DNA of 64,000 nt. Origin: Kribbella amoyensis (GTDB lineage: Bacteria > Actinomycetota > Actinomycetes > Propionibacteriales > Kribbellaceae). The stretch lies in NCBI RefSeq assembly GCF_007828865.1, contig NZ_VIVK01000001.1, positions 5,642,001 to 5,706,000 of the forward strand. The letters are read 5' to 3'. Numbering within the stretch: position 1 is the first letter of the stretch; every line of letters starts with the position of its first letter. Below are positions 32,645-40,986 of the stretch, in pieces. Position numbers and translations under genes: made by a program. The notes under the pieces were generated by a model. It ran no database searches. It was not told the origin of the DNA and was given only the letters and a program-made list of their open reading frames with translations.

Positions 32645-34525
32645 ATGGGTGCGTACGAGGAGAGCTACCGCCGCAGCCTGGCGGATCCGGCGGGATTCTG
32701 GCTGGAGGCGGCGACCGCGATCAGCTGGACCACACCACCGACCCGGGCGCTCGACGACTCGGCCGCGCCGCTGTACCGCTGGTTCCCCGACGGCGAGCTG
32801 AACACGGCGTACAACGCGCTCGACCGGCACGTCGAAGCGGGTCACGGTGACCGGAACGCGCTGATCCACGACTCGCCCGTCACCGGGACGCAGCGCACGT
32901 ACACCTATCGCGAACTGCGCGACGAGGTAGCCGTCTTCGCGGGGGCGCTCGCCTCGCTCGGGGTCGGCAAGGGTGATCGCGTCATCGTCTACATGCCGAT
33001 GGTGCCGGAGGCCGCGATCGCGATGCTCGCCTGCGCGCGGCTCGGCGCGATCCACTCGGTGGTGTTCGGCGGGTTCGCGCCGAAGGAGCTGGCGGCCAGG
33101 ATCGACGACGCCCGGCCGAAGGTGATCGTGGCCGCGTCCTGCGGGATCGAGCCGGCCCGCGTGGTCGAGTACCTGCCGATCATCGAGAGCGCGCTCACCC
33201 TGTCCACGCATCAGCCGGACACCACCGTCGTACTGCAACGAGACGCCGGTCCCGCGACTCTCGGCGAGCGCGACCTCGACTGGCAGAAGCTGGTCTCGAC
33301 GGCGCATCCGGCGGACCCGGTCCCGGTGGCCGCGACCGACCCGCTGTACGTGCTGTACACGTCCGGGACGACCGGCAAGCCGAAGGGCGTGGTCCGCGAC
33401 AACGGTGGTCACGCGGTCGCGCTGGCCTGGTCGATGCGGGCCGTGTACGACATCGGTCCGGGGGATGTGTGGTGGACGGCGTCCGACGTCGGCTGGGTCG
33501 TCGGCCACTCCTACATCGTGTACGCCCCGCTGCTGATCGGCGCGACCACGGTCCTGTACGAGGGCAAGCCCATCGGGACGCCGGACGCGGGTGCGTTCTG
33601 GCGGGTGATCTCCGACCACCGGGCGAAGGCGCTGTTCACGGCACCGACGGCGTTGAGGGCGATCAAGAAGGTCGATCCGGAGGCGGCCGAGCTCGCCAAG
33701 TACGACCTGTCGGCGTTCGGCACGTTGTTCCTGGCCGGCGAGCGGCTCGATCCGGAGACGTACCACTGGGCGCACGACCACCTCGGCGTCCCGGTCGTCG
33801 ACCACTGGTGGCAGACCGAGACGGGCTGGCCGATCGCCGCGAATCCGCGTGGCCTCGAACCGTTGCCCACCAAGCCCGGCTCGGCGACGGTCCCGCTGCC
33901 CGGCTGGGATGTGCGCATCCTGGACGCCGAAGGAGCTCGGCAGCCCGCGGGGGAGGAGGGGGCGATCGCGATCAAGCTGCCGTTGCCGCCCGGGGCGCTG
34001 CCGACGCTGTGGGGCGACGACCAGCGCTACATCGACAACTACCTCAGCCGGTACGACGGGTACTACCTGACCGGAGACTCCGGGTACGTCGACGAGGACG
34101 GGTACCTGTTCGTGATGGGGCGCACCGACGACGTGATCAACGTGGCCGGGCATCGCCTGTCCACCGGGAGTATGGAGGCCGTCCTGGCCGCGCATCCAGC
34201 GGTCGCGGAGTGCGCGGTGATCGGGGTGAAGGACGCCTTGAAGGGTCAGCTTCCGCGCGGCCTGGTCGTGCTGAAGTCGGGTGTCGAGGTGGACGAGGCG
34301 GTACTCCGCGACGAGCTGGTCGCCGCGGTTCGCCGAGACATCGGCCCGGTGGCGGCGTTCCGCGAGGTGTCCGTGGTGGAGGCGCTGCCGAAGACGCGGT
34401 CGGGCAAGATCCTCCGCAAGACGATGCGTGGGATCGCCGACGGCCGGGACGAGCCGGTCCCGTCGACGATCGAGGATCCGGCCGTGCTCGACACGCTGCG
34501 CCCGATCCTCCGCCAGGACTCCTAG
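32645..34525 (+). CDS. prpE: Propionyl-CoA synthetase
   Basis: 626-residue acyl-CoA synthetase of the acetyl/propionyl type. The AMP-binding P loop is YTSGTTGKPKG, followed by VRDNGGHAVAL, characteristic of PrpE rather than Acs. DHWWQTETGW and the C-terminal RSGKILRK (acyl-adenylate lysine K588) are intact. That lysine is the usual target of reversible acetylation control. It activates propionate with ATP and CoA. An AGGAGG site precedes ATG 32645. No methylcitrate cycle genes are in the window. Confidence 0.9.
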   Translation: MGAYEESYRRSLADPAGFWLEAATAISWTTPPTRALDDSAAPLYRWFPDGELNTAYNALDRHVEAGHGDRNALIHDSPVTGTQRTYTYRELRDEVAVFAGALASLGVGKGDRVIVYMPMVPEAAIAMLACARLGAIHSVVFGGFAPKELAARIDDARPKVIVAASCGIEPARVVEYLPIIESALTLSTHQPDTTVVLQRDAGPATLGERDLDWQKLVSTAHPADPVPVAATDPLYVLYTSGTTGKPKGVVRDNGGHAVALAWSMRAVYDIGPGDVWWTASDVGWVVGHSYIVYAPLLIGATTVLYEGKPIGTPDAGAFWRVISDHRAKALFTAPTALRAIKKVDPEAAELAKYDLSAFGTLFLAGERLDPETYHWAHDHLGVPVVDHWWQTETGWPIAANPRGLEPLPTKPGSATVPLPGWDVRILDAEGARQPAGEEGAIAIKLPLPPGALPTLWGDDQRYIDNYLSRYDGYYLTGDSGYVDEDGYLFVMGRTDDVINVAGHRLSTGSMEAVLAAHPAVAECAVIGVKDALKGQLPRGLVVLKSGVEVDEAVLRDELVAAVRRDIGPVAAFREVSVVEALPKTRSGKILRKTMRGIADGRDEPVPSTIEDPAVLDTLRPILRQDS

Positions 34526-35310
34526 GACTTCAGGAAGGACAGCACCAGCGGACTGGCCTCGGCACGGAACTCGTGGAAGTAGGCGTGCCGCGCGCCCTGG
34601 ACGAGCTTCGCCCGCGCGTCCGGGATCCGGGCGGCCAGCAGGTCGGCGTTCGCGGCCGGGCTGAAGACATCGTCGGTACCGTGCAGGATCAACGTCGGCG
34701 CCTGGATCGCGGGCAACTCGTCCCACGCCTCGTGGTTGTTGCTGGCGACCAGGTGCCGGCCCTTCGCGTACGCGGGCATCGTGGTGTCGCCGAGCACCGG
34801 GTACGGGCCGGGGTTCGCGGCGAGCCAGGCCGGGGTGTACATGAGTTCGCGCAGCACGGTCGCGCTCGCCTCCTGGTCCCGCTGCGAGAGCGCTCGCCGG
34901 ATCTCCTGGCTCCGCTCGTACCCGTGCGCCTTGCCGGGCGAGGTACACCCGAGGACGAGCCGCCGTACTCGCTCGGGATGACGGATCGCGAGCCATTGCG
35001 CGGTCCGCCCACCCATCGACGTGCCGTAGACGTCCACCTGGTCGAGGCCGAGCTCGTCGAGGACCGCGACGGCGTCCTCGGCGAAGGTTTGCGTGCTGTA
35101 CGGGACGTCGGGTTTGTCGCTGTCCCCGGTCCCGCGGTAGTCGAGCGTGATCGTCCGGCGGCCGGCCTCGAAGTCGGCGCGCACCGGGTCCCACCAGTGG
35201 TGGTTGTTCGACTGACCGGCCAGGAGGAGCAACGCCGGCCGGGTTCCTGGATCGGGGCCGGCGAGCTGGTAGGCGATCCGGGTCCCGTCGGCGGCAACTG
35301 CGGAGGACAT
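34522..35310 (-). CDS. Alpha/beta hydrolase
   Basis: 262-residue alpha/beta-hydrolase-fold enzyme. The nucleophile elbow is YGTSMGGRT, the acid is in LHGTDDVFSP and the histidine in GARHAYFHEF. The LDYRGTGDSDKP motif is typical of 3-oxoadipate enol-lactonase and haloperoxidase-like relatives. No signal peptide is seen. The substrate is not predictable. The gene shares a CTAG stop overlap with convergent prpE, and I start it at ATG 35310 despite a much longer open frame upstream. Confidence 0.85.
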   Translation of the reverse strand: MSSAVAADGTRIAYQLAGPDPGTRPALLLLAGQSNNHHWWDPVRADFEAGRRTITLDYRGTGDSDKPDVPYSTQTFAEDAVAVLDELGLDQVDVYGTSMGGRTAQWLAIRHPERVRRLVLGCTSPGKAHGYERSQEIRRALSQRDQEASATVLRELMYTPAWLAANPGPYPVLGDTTMPAYAKGRHLVASNNHEAWDELPAIQAPTLILHGTDDVFSPAANADLLAARIPDARAKLVQGARHAYFHEFRAEASPLVLSFLKS

Positions 35311-35358
35311 GCCTGCCAGTCTGCCGGAACCGTCCCGGGCCCTGTCGGGGTGGAGTAC

Positions 35359-35364
35359 TAGTCT
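35359..35364 (+). promoter_or_regulatory. -10 box for leaderless SDR transcript
   Basis: TAGTCT ends 6 bases before ATG 35371. Confidence 0.5.
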
Positions 35365-35370
35365 CGGGGT

Positions 35371-36021
35371 ATGCGAGTCGTCATAGCGGGTGGACACGGG
35401 CAGATCGCGTTGCGGCTGACGAAGCTGCTGGCCGCCGACGGGCACGAGGTGGTCGGGCTGGTGCGGAATCCCGCGCACGAGGCCGACGTCGCCGCGGCCG
35501 GTGGGCGGATCGCGCTGCTGGACCTGGAGCAGGCCGACGTCGACGCGGTCGCCGAGGTGTTGTCGGGGGCCGAGGTCGCGGTGTTCGCCGCGGGCGCGGG
35601 ACCGGGCAGCGGGAAGGCGCGCAAGGACACCGTGGACCGAGGCGCGGCGGCGTTGTTCGCGGAGGCGGCCGAGGGGGCCGGGGTACGGCGTCATCTCCAG
35701 GTCGGGTCGATGGGCGTCGACCGGATCGACAGCCTGGACCCCGACGACACGTTCACCGTCTACCTGCGGGCGAAGAAGGCCGCCGAGGACGACCTGCGCG
35801 GCCGGGACCTGGACTGGACCATCCTGCGGCCGGGCGGGCTGACCGACGAGCCCGCGACCGGCAAGGTACTGCTCGCCGACCACACCGGCCAGGGCCGGGT
35901 GACCCGCGACGACGTGGCGCTGGTCCTCGCCGGTCTCTGTGACACCCCGGCCTCGATCGGCCGGACCCTGGAACTGATCTCCGGCGACACCCCTGTCGCC
36001 GACGCGCTGCGATCGCTCTGA
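35371..36021 (+). CDS. NAD(P)-binding atypical SDR
   Basis: 216-residue single-domain Rossmann protein of the NmrA/YtfG-like (atypical SDR) group. The N terminus reads VVIAGGHGQIALRLTKLL and a later stretch LDWTILRPGGLTD is a family hallmark. The YxxxK catalytic motif is weak (VYLRAKKAAED), suggesting a redox sensor, flavin reductase or epimerase-like role rather than a classical dehydrogenase. It is expressed from a leaderless promoter and is followed 67 bases later by the OsmC gene. Confidence 0.85.
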   Translation: MRVVIAGGHGQIALRLTKLLAADGHEVVGLVRNPAHEADVAAAGGRIALLDLEQADVDAVAEVLSGAEVAVFAAGAGPGSGKARKDTVDRGAAALFAEAAEGAGVRRHLQVGSMGVDRIDSLDPDDTFTVYLRAKKAAEDDLRGRDLDWTILRPGGLTDEPATGKVLLADHTGQGRVTRDDVALVLAGLCDTPASIGRTLELISGDTPVADALRSL

Positions 36022-36088
36022 CCGCGGCACGGCCACCCGCCCGGCGCGCGCACCACCCCAGCGTCGTACCGGGCCCTCCCAGGTTGCC

Positions 36089-36547
36089 ATGAGCAACAGA
36101 TTGCGACGGACGATGGGCGACACTCTCCGGCAGGTGCGGTTCGAACGCACCGCCAACAGCAAGTACCTGGTCCACAACGTCCGCGGCGGCACCATGACGG
36201 TCGGCTCCGGCGGTCCCGACGACACCGACTTCACCCCGGTCGAGCTGCTGCTGGCCGCGATCGGGGCGTGCTCGGCGATCGACGTGGACGTCGTGGTCAG
36301 CCGGCGCGCCGAACCGGCCGAGTTCGGCGCGGTGGTGACCGGCGACAAGATCCGCGACCCCGAGGAGGGCAACCGGATGGAGAACCTGAAGGTCGAGTTC
36401 ACCATCCGCTTCCCCGAGGGCGAGGACGGCGACAAGGCCCGCGAGGCGCTGCCGCGGGCGGTCAAGATGTCCCACGACCGGCTCTGCACGGTCAGCCGGA
36501 CCGTCGAGCTCGGCACGCCGGTGACCACAATCGCGAACGACGACTGA
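36089..36547 (+). CDS. OsmC/Ohr-family peroxide-linked protein
   Basis: 152-residue OsmC-type protein. Both redox cysteines of the family are present: C61 in AIGACSAID and C133 in SHDRLCTVSRT. Members reduce organic hydroperoxides as homodimers using dithiol chemistry. An alternative start at 36113 (MGDTLRQV) would remove eight residues. Its stop overlaps the next gene by one base (TGATG), coupling it to a YCII-domain protein. Confidence 0.87.
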   Translation: MSNRLRRTMGDTLRQVRFERTANSKYLVHNVRGGTMTVGSGGPDDTDFTPVELLLAAIGACSAIDVDVVVSRRAEPAEFGAVVTGDKIRDPEEGNRMENLKVEFTIRFPEGEDGDKAREALPRAVKMSHDRLCTVSRTVELGTPVTTIANDD

Positions 36548-36918
36548 TGCAGTACCTCCTGCTGATCTGCCCCGATCCCGAACTGGCGCCCGACGACTCG
36601 TTCGAGAAGGGCTGCGAGGGCTGGACCGAGGAGATGACGCGTCGCGGTGTCCTCCGCGACGCGACGGGCCTCCGCTCCCCGGCGGAGGCCCGCACGGTCC
36701 GCGTCCGTGCCGGTGCGGACCAGGATGACGACGACGAGGTCTCCATCACCGACGGCCCCTTCACCGACGCCAAGGAACTGATCGGCGGCCTCTGCGTCAT
36801 CGACTGCGAAGACCTCGACGAAGCCACCGGCATAGCAGCAGCCCACCCCTCAGCCCGCTACGGCGCCATAGAAGTCCGCCCCATCTGGGACCCCACCACC
36901 GGCGACCGCCCGTACTGA
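36547..36918 (+). CDS. YCII/DGPF-domain protein
   Basis: 123-residue YCII-related protein. The start is MQYLLLICPDPEL and the DGPF-type motif reads ITDGPFTDAKELIGG. This family forms ferredoxin-like dimers of unknown function and often accompanies ECF42 sigma factors. Here it is instead coupled to OsmC; an ECF42/YCII pair is encoded separately at 50.5-52.1 kb. It ends at a bidirectional hairpin shared with the MazG-like gene. Confidence 0.85.
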   Translation: MQYLLLICPDPELAPDDSFEKGCEGWTEEMTRRGVLRDATGLRSPAEARTVRVRAGADQDDDDEVSITDGPFTDAKELIGGLCVIDCEDLDEATGIAAAHPSARYGAIEVRPIWDPTTGDRPY

Positions 36919-36928
36919 CCTGGGCGCG

Positions 36929-36952
36929 ACCTCGCCGGTCAGCCGGCGAGGT
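36929..36952. terminator. Bidirectional terminator between YCII and MazG-like genes
   Basis: A perfect 10-bp stem (36929-36938 with 36943-36952) and a TCAG loop that contains the last codon of the minus-strand gene. It serves both converging genes. Confidence 0.65.
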
Positions 36953-37253
36953 GCTGGTCGAGCTCGTCCATCGTCCGGGTGAAGGCACCCTCGAGATCGA
37001 CCTGGTAGGCATCGGCCAGGACCAGCACCGACCACAAGCAGTCCGCCAGCTCATGCGCCAACGCCTCGTCGAGGTCGTCTCTGGGCCGCACGCCTTCCTT
37101 CCCCTGGACGAGCTTCGCCAGGTCGCCGACGTCGCCCAGGAACCCGAGCATCAGCTCCTCGCGGTTCCAAGCCCGGCCGTACCGCTCGGCCTCGACCGCC
37201 GCATACGAAGCCCGGACACTCCGGGCCCGCTCAACCATCTCCGAGAACTCCAT
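36939..37253 (-). CDS. MazG-like nucleotide pyrophosphohydrolase
   Basis: 104-residue all-alpha protein. The family metal motifs appear as GFLGDVGDLAKLVQ and ELADCLWSVLVLADAYQV. Members hydrolyse non-canonical or excess NTPs/dNTPs as tetramers or dimers. Some acidic ligands of the classical EExxE pair are replaced (GDVGD), so activity should be tested. The start at 37253 is supported by a leaderless TAGCGT box 7 bases ahead. Confidence 0.78.
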   Translation of the reverse strand: MEFSEMVERARSVRASYAAVEAERYGRAWNREELMLGFLGDVGDLAKLVQGKEGVRPRDDLDEALAHELADCLWSVLVLADAYQVDLEGAFTRTMDELDQHLAG

Positions 37254-37260
37254 CCACCGG

Positions 37261-37266
37261 ACGCTA
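37261..37266 (-). promoter_or_regulatory. -10 box for leaderless MazG-like transcript
   Basis: TAGCGT on the minus strand, 7 bases before ATG 37253. Confidence 0.5.
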
Positions 37267-37297
37267 CCCGTCAGGTGCTGCCTACCTGACGGACTGT

Positions 37298-37702
37298 CTA
37301 GGCGGAGAGGGCGGGTTGGCGGAGGTCGACGAAGAGGCCTTCGGGTGGGTCTACGAGGGGGAGGTCTGGGACCGGGAATTCCGAGTGGCCGCTGCGGCAG
37401 GTGCCGAAGGGGCCGTCCGGGTCGAGCAGGTAGGTCATGTGGTGGTCCGCGTGGTCGCGCCACCACAGGGACATCCCGAGTTGGCCGTCGTGGCGGAGGG
37501 ACTCCCAGGCGCGCCACAGAGCGTCGAGGCGGCTCATGGCCTCGGAGTGCTGGTACCACTCCGGGCACCAGACGAACGCGTTGCCGAGCCGGCGCGCGTA
37601 TCTTCGCGCGATCCACTCGGATACGAAGGCGCCCAGGTGGGGATAGAACAGGTCGATCGGCTCGTCGTCCACGAGCTGTCTCCTCGAGTTCTGGAGCACC
37701 AC
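37298..37702 (-). CDS. DUF4913-domain protein
   Basis: 134-residue protein of the DUF4913 family, recognised by FVWCPEWYQHSEAMSRLDAL and the following DALWRAWESLRHD region. Function is unknown; many homologues occur on actinobacterial plasmids and integrative elements. A GTG start is used. It lies 39 bases downstream of a 54-residue coiled-coil gene on the same strand, suggesting a two-gene operon. No integrase, attachment site or other mobile genes accompany it here. Confidence 0.75.
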   Translation of the reverse strand: MVLQNSRRQLVDDEPIDLFYPHLGAFVSEWIARRYARRLGNAFVWCPEWYQHSEAMSRLDALWRAWESLRHDGQLGMSLWWRDHADHHMTYLLDPDGPFGTCRSGHSEFPVPDLPLVDPPEGLFVDLRQPALSA

Positions 37703-37741
37703 CGCCGCGGGCGGGCGGCGGCAGCGCGGGAAGTCAGCGGC

Positions 37742-37906
37742 CTACCGCTCGAGCTTGTCGATCTGCTTGGAGAGCTTGCCGAGCTGGTTCGCGGTCTGCT
37801 TCATCTGCGGCGAGCTCGCCGACGCACCCATCTTGCGCAGTTCGGCCTGGCTCTCGGCGAGACCCTGGTACTCGGCCTTCAGTTCCTCCAACGTCTTCTT
37901 TGCCAT
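37742..37906 (-). CDS. Small coiled-coil protein (54 aa)
   Basis: A 54-residue protein beginning MAKKTLEELKAEYQGLAE and ending KLSKQIDKLER. It is strongly helical with heptad-like Leu/Ile spacing, so a coiled coil is likely. A reasonable ribosome site (AAAGGATC) precedes ATG 37906. It directly precedes the DUF4913 gene. I do not recognise a family; it could be a dimerisation or nucleoid-associated adapter, but that is only inference. Confidence 0.72.
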   Translation of the reverse strand: MAKKTLEELKAEYQGLAESQAELRKMGASASSPQMKQTANQLGKLSKQIDKLER

Positions 37907-38003
37907 GCTCAGATCCTTTGGTCACGGGATATTCGGGTTTGTTGAGGAGCCGAGTGTTCCGGTGACGCCTGTCGTGGACCTGCTGCCCATCTGTTGCCGG
38001 TTG

Positions 38004-38462
38004 TCACAGCTCGGCCGGGGGCGCCTGCGGGCCGCGGTACGGCTGGGTCTGGCTGTAGACCAGGTTCGTCGTCGTACTGCCGAACTCGGTCAGCTCGTTG
38101 ACCAGCTGCTCCAGGTGCGCCATCGACCCGGCGGCCACCTTGAGCGTGTAGCAGTCGTCACCGGTGGTCCGCAGGCACTCGAGGATCTCGAATCGCTCCC
38201 GCAACAGCTTGTGCAACGGAGCGTGCTTGTTCCCGGGGTACTTCAGCCGGACGACCGCGAGCACCGGGTACCCGACCTTCGTCAGGTCGACCTCGGCCTT
38301 GTACCCGCTGATCACGCCGAGGGACTCCAGCCGCTTCACCCGCTCGGTGGTCGCGGAGGCGCTCAGGTTGACCCGCCGGCCGAGCTCGGTCAGTGGAATC
38401 CGCCCGTCGGTCTGGACCTCGACCAGGATGGCCCAGTCGGTCTGATCAAGAGTCTCGGTCAT
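38004..38462 (-). CDS. Lrp/AsnC-family transcriptional regulator
   Basis: 152-residue feast/famine regulator. The N-terminal helix-turn-helix (TELGRRVNLSASATTERVKRL) is followed by a RAM/ligand-binding domain with the strand pattern GYPVLAVVRLKYPG and TGDDCYTLKV. It likely binds an amino acid and controls nearby or distant metabolic genes. The start is supported by a leaderless TAGGTT box. It is divergent from the LLM oxidoreductase gene with 94 bases between starts. Confidence 0.92.
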   Translation of the reverse strand: MTETLDQTDWAILVEVQTDGRIPLTELGRRVNLSASATTERVKRLESLGVISGYKAEVDLTKVGYPVLAVVRLKYPGNKHAPLHKLLRERFEILECLRTTGDDCYTLKVAAGSMAHLEQLVNELTEFGSTTTNLVYSQTQPYRGPQAPPAEL

Positions 38463-38468
38463 CCGGCC

Positions 38469-38474
38469 AACCTA
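38469..38474 (-). promoter_or_regulatory. -10 box for leaderless lrp-like transcript
   Basis: TAGGTT on the minus strand ends 6 bases before ATG 38462. Confidence 0.5.
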
Positions 38475-38543
38475 CCGGGAGATCCACGGCCACGACCCCG
38501 GTTTACCGCGAGGATTCTCTTCAACGCGGCCGGTCCGCCTGGA

Positions 38544-38549
38544 TAGCCT
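38544..38549 (+). promoter_or_regulatory. -10 box for leaderless LLM oxidoreductase transcript
   Basis: TAGCCT ends 7 bases before ATG 38557. Confidence 0.5.
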
Positions 38550-38556
38550 GGTCGGC

Positions 38557-39405
38557 ATGTTGCTCGGTGTGAACGTCCCCAACTTCGGCCCCGGAACCAC
38601 CCCCGACCGGTTGCTCGCCTGGGCCCGGACCGTCGAGGGACTCGGGTACGACCTGCTGATGGTGTCCGACCACGTCGCGATCACGCCCGACGTCGCCGAG
38701 CAGTACCCGGCCCCGTTCTACGAACCGTTCACCACGCTCAGCTGGCTCGCCGGTCAGACCAGCACGATCCGTCTCGGGACCACCGTGCTGATCGCGCCGT
38801 ACCGGCATCCGCTGCTCACCGCGCGGATGGCGGCGAACCTCGACCAGTTGAGCGGCCACCGCCTGATCCTCGGCGTCGGCATCGGCTGGGCCCAGCAGGA
38901 GTTCGAGGCCCTCGGCGCCGACTTCGCCCGCCGCGGCCGTACCACCGACGAGACGCTCGCCGCCCTGCGGACCGCCTGGCAGGACACGGCCGACTACCGC
39001 AGCGGCCACATCCCGTTGTGGGTCGGCGGCCGCAGTACCGCGGGACTGCGCCGCGCCGTCCGGTACGCCGACGCGTGGCACCCGTTGCGCGAACGGGTCA
39101 CCTGGATGCGCGACGCCCTGGACCGGATGAAGGCGATCGCCGACGACGAGCAGCGCCCGGTACCGGGGTTCGCGCCGCGGATCCTGCTCCGGCTGACCGA
39201 CCGCCCGCTTCCGGACGGCGAGCGCGTCGCCGGGGAAGGCACGATCGACCAGGTGATCGGCGATCTCGACGAACTGCGGCTGCTCGGCGCCGAATCCGTC
39301 GTCCTGGACCCGTTCGTCGGCGATCCTGCCGAGACCGAACACCCCGAGACCGCGTGGCAGGCACTGGCCACGGTCCGGGCCAACCTCGAATGGAGCAGCA
39401 GGTGA
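38557..39405 (+). CDS. F420-dependent LLM-class oxidoreductase
   Basis: 282-residue luciferase-like TIM-barrel enzyme. VSDHVAITPDV, IRLGTTVLIAPYRHPLLTA and the GVGIGWAQQEFEALG motif are typical of the actinobacterial F420-dependent subgroup. It is likely to transfer hydride between coenzyme F420 and an unknown substrate. It overlaps the deaminase start (GTGA), so the two genes are co-expressed. Upstream is the divergent Lrp regulator. Confidence 0.88.
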   Translation: MLLGVNVPNFGPGTTPDRLLAWARTVEGLGYDLLMVSDHVAITPDVAEQYPAPFYEPFTTLSWLAGQTSTIRLGTTVLIAPYRHPLLTARMAANLDQLSGHRLILGVGIGWAQQEFEALGADFARRGRTTDETLAALRTAWQDTADYRSGHIPLWVGGRSTAGLRRAVRYADAWHPLRERVTWMRDALDRMKAIADDEQRPVPGFAPRILLRLTDRPLPDGERVAGEGTIDQVIGDLDELRLLGAESVVLDPFVGDPAETEHPETAWQALATVRANLEWSSR

Positions 39406-39827
39406 CCCCCGCAGCAGAAACCCTTCTCCGTCGCGCGATCGAGCTCGCCGTCGCCGCCCGGGCCGCTGGCAACCCGCCGTTCGGGTCGTTGCTCGCGGCA
39501 CCGGACGGCACCGTGCTCGCCGAGGACGGGAACACCAGCCTCACCGACAACGACATCACCGCCCACCCGGAGCTCAAGCTGGCCCGGTGGGCGGCGGCGA
39601 ACCTCGATCCGGAGACCGCGAAACAGACCACGATGTACACCAGCACCCAGCCCTGCGGGATGTGCGCGGGCGCGCTGGAACGCTCCGGTCTCGGCCGGGT
39701 CGTCTACGCGTTGTCGGGCGAGCAGCTGAACGCGCTCAAGCCCGGTGGTGGATTCCAGCCCGTCGCCCAGGAAGGGCCCGCGCTGTACGACGAGGCGAAG
39801 GCCGCGGTCGACGGGTACTACACCTGA
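39402..39827 (+). CDS. Nucleoside/nucleobase deaminase (CDA superfamily)
   Basis: 141-residue zinc deaminase of the cytidine/guanine deaminase-like superfamily. PCGMC (residues 84-88) provides two zinc cysteines. The HAE motif is HPE (H55-P56-E57), as in several guanine or other deaminases. I prefer GTG 39402, overlapping the LLM stop with GGAG nearby, over in-frame ATG 39390. The substrate could be a nucleobase, nucleoside or related amine. It ends at a strong bidirectional hairpin. Confidence 0.85.
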   Translation: MTPAAETLLRRAIELAVAARAAGNPPFGSLLAAPDGTVLAEDGNTSLTDNDITAHPELKLARWAAANLDPETAKQTTMYTSTQPCGMCAGALERSGLGRVVYALSGEQLNALKPGGGFQPVAQEGPALYDEAKAAVDGYYT

Positions 39828-39871
39828 CCAGCTCGGGGGCGGAGCGGATCCGCCCCCGAGCGTCTGGTCAG
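39824..39871. terminator. Bidirectional terminator after the deaminase gene
   Basis: An 11-bp stem (39832-39842 with 39850-39860) is extended by a second 8-bp stem CTGACCAG/CTGGTCAG that contains both convergent stop codons. Confidence 0.75.
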
Positions 39872-40845
39872 TTCGGGCCGAGGCAGAGCGTGTACGCCGA
39901 CGAGCTGCGCTCCTCGGTGTACGCGACGGTGTAGCCCTCGTACTGCTCGCACTGGGACTCGTCCGACGTGCTGACCTTGCCGAGCACCTTGTAGTCGGCG
40001 TCCGAGGACGTGCAGTCGACCACCTTCACGTCGGGCTTGGAGACCGAGCCCGCGTTGTGGATGCAGTCACCGACCGACGCCGACGACGGGCTGCTCAGGT
40101 TGCTGATGTTGCCGATCACGATCAGCAGGATGACCGCGAGCGGCACGACCAGGCCGATCACCTGCGGCCGTTTGAACAGCGGTTTGCCCGGGTCCATCGG
40201 CCGGCCCGGTGCGCCGGGGGCGGGCTCGGGCAGGTTCTTGAACTTGTTCGCCGGGCCGAGGTTCATCAGCATCGTGATCGGGTTGACGATCAGCGAGCCG
40301 ATACCCCACCAGCCGGCGACCATGCTCTTCGAGGTCATGTCGCGGACCGCCGCGGTCCCACAGGTCTTGCAGTAGGGCCCCTCGAGCTTCAGGAACCGCA
40401 TCACGATGATCAGGCCCTGGTGGCCGCGGACGGTCGCCGGGACGGCCGGCACCGCACCGCAGAACCGGCACTGCATCGTCCCGCCCGGCATCGGCGCCAT
40501 CCCCGGCTGCGGCTGCTGCCCGAACTGCGCCGGCCCTGGCTGCCCGAACTGCTGCCCGTGCTCCTGCCCGTACTGCGGGCCGCCACCCGGCTGACCGTAC
40601 TGCGGCTGTCCTTGCTGCTCGTACGGCTGCCCGTGCTGCGGTTGTCCGTGCTGCGGTTGTCCGTGCGGGGGCTGGTCGTACGGGCCCGGCTGGAAGTTCT
40701 CCGGCTGCTGCTGCGTGTACTGCGGGAACTGGCCCTGCGGACCGTGGTGCTGCGGCCCCTGGTCCTGCGGGGGCGGACCGTACCCGCCGGGCGCCGGCTG
40801 GCCGGGGTACTGGTTGTGGGGCGGCTGAGGGGGAGACGTGGTCAC
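39868..40845 (-). CDS. Pro/Gln-rich LppU-like membrane protein
   Basis: 325-residue protein. The first 120 residues are a disordered Pro/Gln/Gly-rich tail with HGQPQHGQPQHGQPYEQQGQ-like repeats. A four-Cys zinc-ribbon-like part follows (CRFCG...CKTCG), then hydrophobic segments (GLVVPLAVILLIVIG) and a C-terminal extracytoplasmic LppU/SCO3897-type domain with conserved cysteines (SVGDCIHNAG, VVDCTSSDADY, LCLGPN). I chose GTG 40845 because AGGAAG lies 5 bases ahead. Function unknown. Confidence 0.75.
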   Translation of the reverse strand: MTTSPPQPPHNQYPGQPAPGGYGPPPQDQGPQHHGPQGQFPQYTQQQPENFQPGPYDQPPHGQPQHGQPQHGQPYEQQGQPQYGQPGGGPQYGQEHGQQFGQPGPAQFGQQPQPGMAPMPGGTMQCRFCGAVPAVPATVRGHQGLIIVMRFLKLEGPYCKTCGTAAVRDMTSKSMVAGWWGIGSLIVNPITMLMNLGPANKFKNLPEPAPGAPGRPMDPGKPLFKRPQVIGLVVPLAVILLIVIGNISNLSSPSSASVGDCIHNAGSVSKPDVKVVDCTSSDADYKVLGKVSTSDESQCEQYEGYTVAYTEERSSSAYTLCLGPN

Positions 40846-40986
40846 GGACACTTCCTGTTGCTAGCGCGTGGAACAGCTTTGGGACATCGGGGACCCTACT
40901 CGCCGTCCCGGTCATCCGGAGTCGCGAATCCCCCCGGTTGGCGCACGTCTTACCTGCTGCGACGAATTGTCACCGGCCGTCTGCGG

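Noticed and set aside
37298-37702. Integrative element signalled by DUF4913
   Set aside because: No integrase, relaxase, tRNA attachment site or direct repeats nearby.
37734-37925. 63-codon minus-strand frame over the small coiled-coil gene
   Set aside because: The other minus-strand frame has a ribosome site, a heptad pattern and family-like composition; this frame does not.
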